DNA of 6,857 nt from Flemingiibacterium sp045587285 (GTDB lineage: Bacteria; Bacillota; Clostridia; Oscillospirales; CAG-272): contig JAZNBZ010000159.1 of assembly GCA_045587285.1 (NCBI GenBank), forward strand, positions 1-6,857. The letters are read 5' to 3'. Shown one piece after another: positions 5,895 through 6,857 of the stretch (the first letter of the stretch is position 1; each line of letters begins with the position of its first letter). A program made the position numbers and the translations under genes. The notes below the pieces were generated by a model. It was not told where the DNA came from. It made no database searches and saw only the letters and a list, made by a program, of their open reading frames with translations.

Positions 5895-6130
5895 TGTGAA
5901 GTCTAGATTTTATATATCGCAGCTTTCTTGCAGCTTATTCCGGAGCAATCATATCCGTAGTCATGGTTAATATATCGAGCGAAATTTTCTCAAGTGTCCT
6001 TTGTCTTCCCTTGTCAAACGCTTACAAATGACGATCTAAGCTACAACTGTGCTGTCTGATTATATTAAAAATTCAGCCCAAGCGTATTGTATTGAGATCG
6101 ATTTATGTCATACATATGAGCAAGTTAAAC
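5895..6130. other. Intergenic stretch without a recognisable gene
   Basis: No credible coding frame was seen on either strand. The minus strand has a perfect TTGACA at 6012-6017, but no -10 at 16-18 nt. The region separates the rRNA/tRNA transcription unit's terminators from the sigma operon and may hold regulatory sites I cannot identify. Confidence 0.4.
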
Positions 6131-6131
6131 A

Positions 6132-6191
6132 TAAAAAAGGCAAATCCGAACTATTTCCTTTATCGGAATTGGTTCGGATTTGCCCTATTTT
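6132..6191. terminator. Strong hairpin terminator, usable in both directions
   Basis: GGCAAATCCGAAC (6139-6151) and GTTCGGATTTGCC (6172-6184) form a perfect 13-bp stem with a 20-nt loop. The minus strand continues TTTTTTATG and the plus strand CTATTTTGT, so either direction has a U tract. As the second hairpin after tRNA-Asn it probably acts as a back-up terminator of the rRNA/tRNA transcript. Confidence 0.8.
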
Positions 6192-6214
6192 GTAGACATT
6201 ACACTGCGATTTCA

Positions 6215-6268
6215 TAAATAAACAAGAAATCCGAAACCATCGCCGATTGGCAATAATTTCGGATTTCT
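6215..6268 (-). terminator. First terminator after tRNA-Asn
   Basis: AGAAATCCGAAA (6225-6236) and TTTCGGATTTCT (6257-6268) form a perfect 12-bp stem with a 20-nt loop. On the minus strand it is followed by TGTTTATTT. It starts 6 nt beyond the CCA end of the tRNA. It shares the AAATCCGAA core with the next terminator at 6139-6184. Confidence 0.8.
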
Positions 6269-6274
6269 CTCTTT

Positions 6275-6350
6275 TGGCTCCCCCTGCTGGGCTTGAACCA
6301 GCGACATCATGATTAACAGTCATGCGCTCTACCGACTGAGCTAAGGAGGA
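6275..6350 (-). tRNA. tRNA-Asn (anticodon GTT), CCA encoded
   Basis: A full cloverleaf can be drawn on the minus strand. The acceptor arm is TCCTCCT/AGGGGGA, the D arm GCTC-AGTCGGTA-GAGC, the anticodon arm CATGA-CTGTTAA-TCATG with GTT at 34-36, a 5-nt variable loop ATGTC, and the T arm GCTGG-TTCAAGC-CCAGC. Discriminator G73 and a genomic CCA (6275-6277) complete it. It is the only complete tRNA in the window and lies downstream of 5S rRNA, so it is probably processed from the rRNA operon transcript. Its first 22 nt (6329-6350) are repeated exactly at 6523-6544 and 6717-6738. Confidence 0.97.
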
Positions 6351-6522
6351 AAATATAGATAAAGAAAATGGAACTATCAAAGAAAGTGTGCGCATGACGG
6401 AACAGTCATGCTTGCTTCCTAAAACATAGTCGCCTCGCGCGCCTCGTAAACTCGGCTTCCGACGCTCCTTGTTTTAGTGATCTCGCTTCACAAAAGGATT
6501 ATCAATCCTTTTGTTTGCTCGC
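6329..6522 (-). repeat. 194-bp tandem unit, copy 1 (contains the 5' end of intact tRNA-Asn)
   Basis: This is the first of two units with an exact 194-bp period. It consists of the 22-nt tRNA-Asn 5' end (6329-6350) plus 172 nt of hairpin-rich DNA (6351-6522). Bases 6401-6544 and 6595-6738 differ at one position only. The part nearest the tRNA (6351-6400) differs by several substitutions and two compensating 1-nt indels. Structures inside are an 11-bp hairpin at 6490-6514, an 8-bp closing stem CTAAAACA (6419-6426) / TGTTTTAG (6470-6477) around GC-rich DNA, and a 7-bp hairpin GCATGAC/GTCATGC at 6392-6411. No plausible ORF is present. Confidence 0.9.
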
Positions 6523-6544
6523 CTACCGACTGAGCTAAGGAGGA
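6523..6544 (-). pseudogene. tRNA-Asn 5' fragment, internal copy
   Basis: These 22 nt are identical to positions 1-22 of the intact tRNA-Asn (acceptor 5' strand, D-stem 5' strand, D-loop and first base of the D-stem 3' strand). They continue into unrelated DNA, so no tRNA can form. Confidence 0.88.
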
Positions 6545-6716
6545 ATATATAGAATAAAGAAAATGGACCTATCAGAGAAACGTGCGCATGGCGGAACAGT
6601 CATGCTTGCTTCCTAAAACATAGTCGCCTCGCGCGCCTCGTAAACTCGGCTTCCGATGCTCCTTGTTTTAGTGATCTCGCTTCACAAAAGGATTATCAAT
6701 CCTTTTGTTTGCTCGC
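6523..6716 (-). repeat. 194-bp tandem unit, copy 2
   Basis: This second unit is near-identical to copy 1 and contains a 22-nt tRNA-Asn 5' fragment at 6523-6544 followed by the 172-nt hairpin-rich segment. The array ends with a third copy of the 22-nt fragment alone at 6717-6738. The whole array lies between 5S rRNA and tRNA-Asn and would be part of the same precursor RNA. Confidence 0.9.
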
Positions 6717-6738
6717 CTACCGACTGAGCTAAGGAGGA
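6717..6738 (-). pseudogene. tRNA-Asn 5' fragment, copy next to 5S rRNA
   Basis: This is the same exact 22-nt fragment, beginning only 22 nt after the 5S rRNA 3' end. That spacing is natural for a tRNA following 5S, so this is probably the original position of the tRNA-Asn 5' end before the 172-nt segments were inserted. Confidence 0.85.
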
Positions 6739-6760
6739 AAATGTAATTAGGAGAAAAGAA

Positions 6761-6857
<97 letters not shown>

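Noticed and set aside
6012..6017. TTGACA on the minus strand as a promoter for the sigma operon
   Set aside because: There is no acceptable -10 at 16-18 nt spacing. The promoter at 5840-5868 is better placed and better matched.
6108..6395. Minus-strand ORF of 95 aa covering the tRNA and terminators
   Set aside because: It is the translation of tRNA-Asn and two hairpins (the familiar QSVERMTVNHDVAGSSPAGG-type artefact) and has no ribosome binding site.
6329..6738. CRISPR array
   Set aside because: Only two full repeats with a 194-bp period are present. The short 22-nt repeat is a tRNA fragment, and the spacers are near-identical to each other instead of unique.
6329..6738. Attachment sites of the mobilization-like element at the left of the window
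   Set aside because: No copy of the 22-nt sequence was seen near 1-1200, and chromosomal-looking sigma and peptidase operons lie between. Nothing links the two.

Overview
The window looks like a chromosomal segment of a low-to-mid GC Gram-positive anaerobe (Bacillota, class Clostridia, plausibly a gut lineage). The signs are strong AGGAGG-type ribosome binding sites, an ECF sigma factor paired with a DUF4367-type membrane anti-sigma, an M23 endopeptidase with PPC and carboxypeptidase-regulatory-like domains, intrinsic terminators with short U tracts, and a CCA-encoding tRNA-Asn beside a 5S rRNA.

Layout, left to right. (1) Bases 1-1056, plus strand: the tail of what looks like a plasmid- or IME-type mobilization region. 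Two reading frames are open from the first base and overlap over about 420 bases. One ends in a coiled-coil plus membrane-anchor protein, the other in a linker, a small glycine-rich hydrophobic segment and an acidic tail. A 135-aa helical protein of unknown role follows. This block is GC-rich at its left end and AT-rich from about base 540. (2) Bases 1087-4268, minus strand: three genes, all encoding exported products, read in the order small secreted beta-sandwich-like protein, secreted modular M23 peptidase, Cys-rich lipoprotein. They end at an intrinsic terminator at about 1087-1121. (3) Bases 4451-5894, minus strand: an ECF sigma factor and its overlapping, translationally coupled anti-sigma factor, with their own sigma-A-like promoter and terminator. 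The order suggests, but does not prove, that this pair responds to envelope stress and controls the exported operon next to it. (4) Bases 5895-6857, minus strand: the 3' end of an rRNA operon, read as 5S rRNA, two tandem 194-bp units, intact tRNA-Asn(GTT), then two terminators.

The most unusual structure is the 5S-to-tRNA spacer. Each 194-bp unit begins (in the transcribed direction) with the exact first 22 nt of tRNA-Asn, followed by 172 nt of hairpin-rich, apparently non-coding DNA. The 5' end of tRNA-Asn therefore occurs three times at exact 194-bp spacing, and only the last copy is a complete tRNA. This reads like two successive insertions or duplications at the 5' half of tRNA-Asn, with the functional gene rebuilt each time. 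Other points worth attention are the overlapping frames at the left edge and the sigma factor start, where a good promoter lies inside the canonical-start ORF and a Shine-Dalgarno sequence sits in front of an AUA codon.
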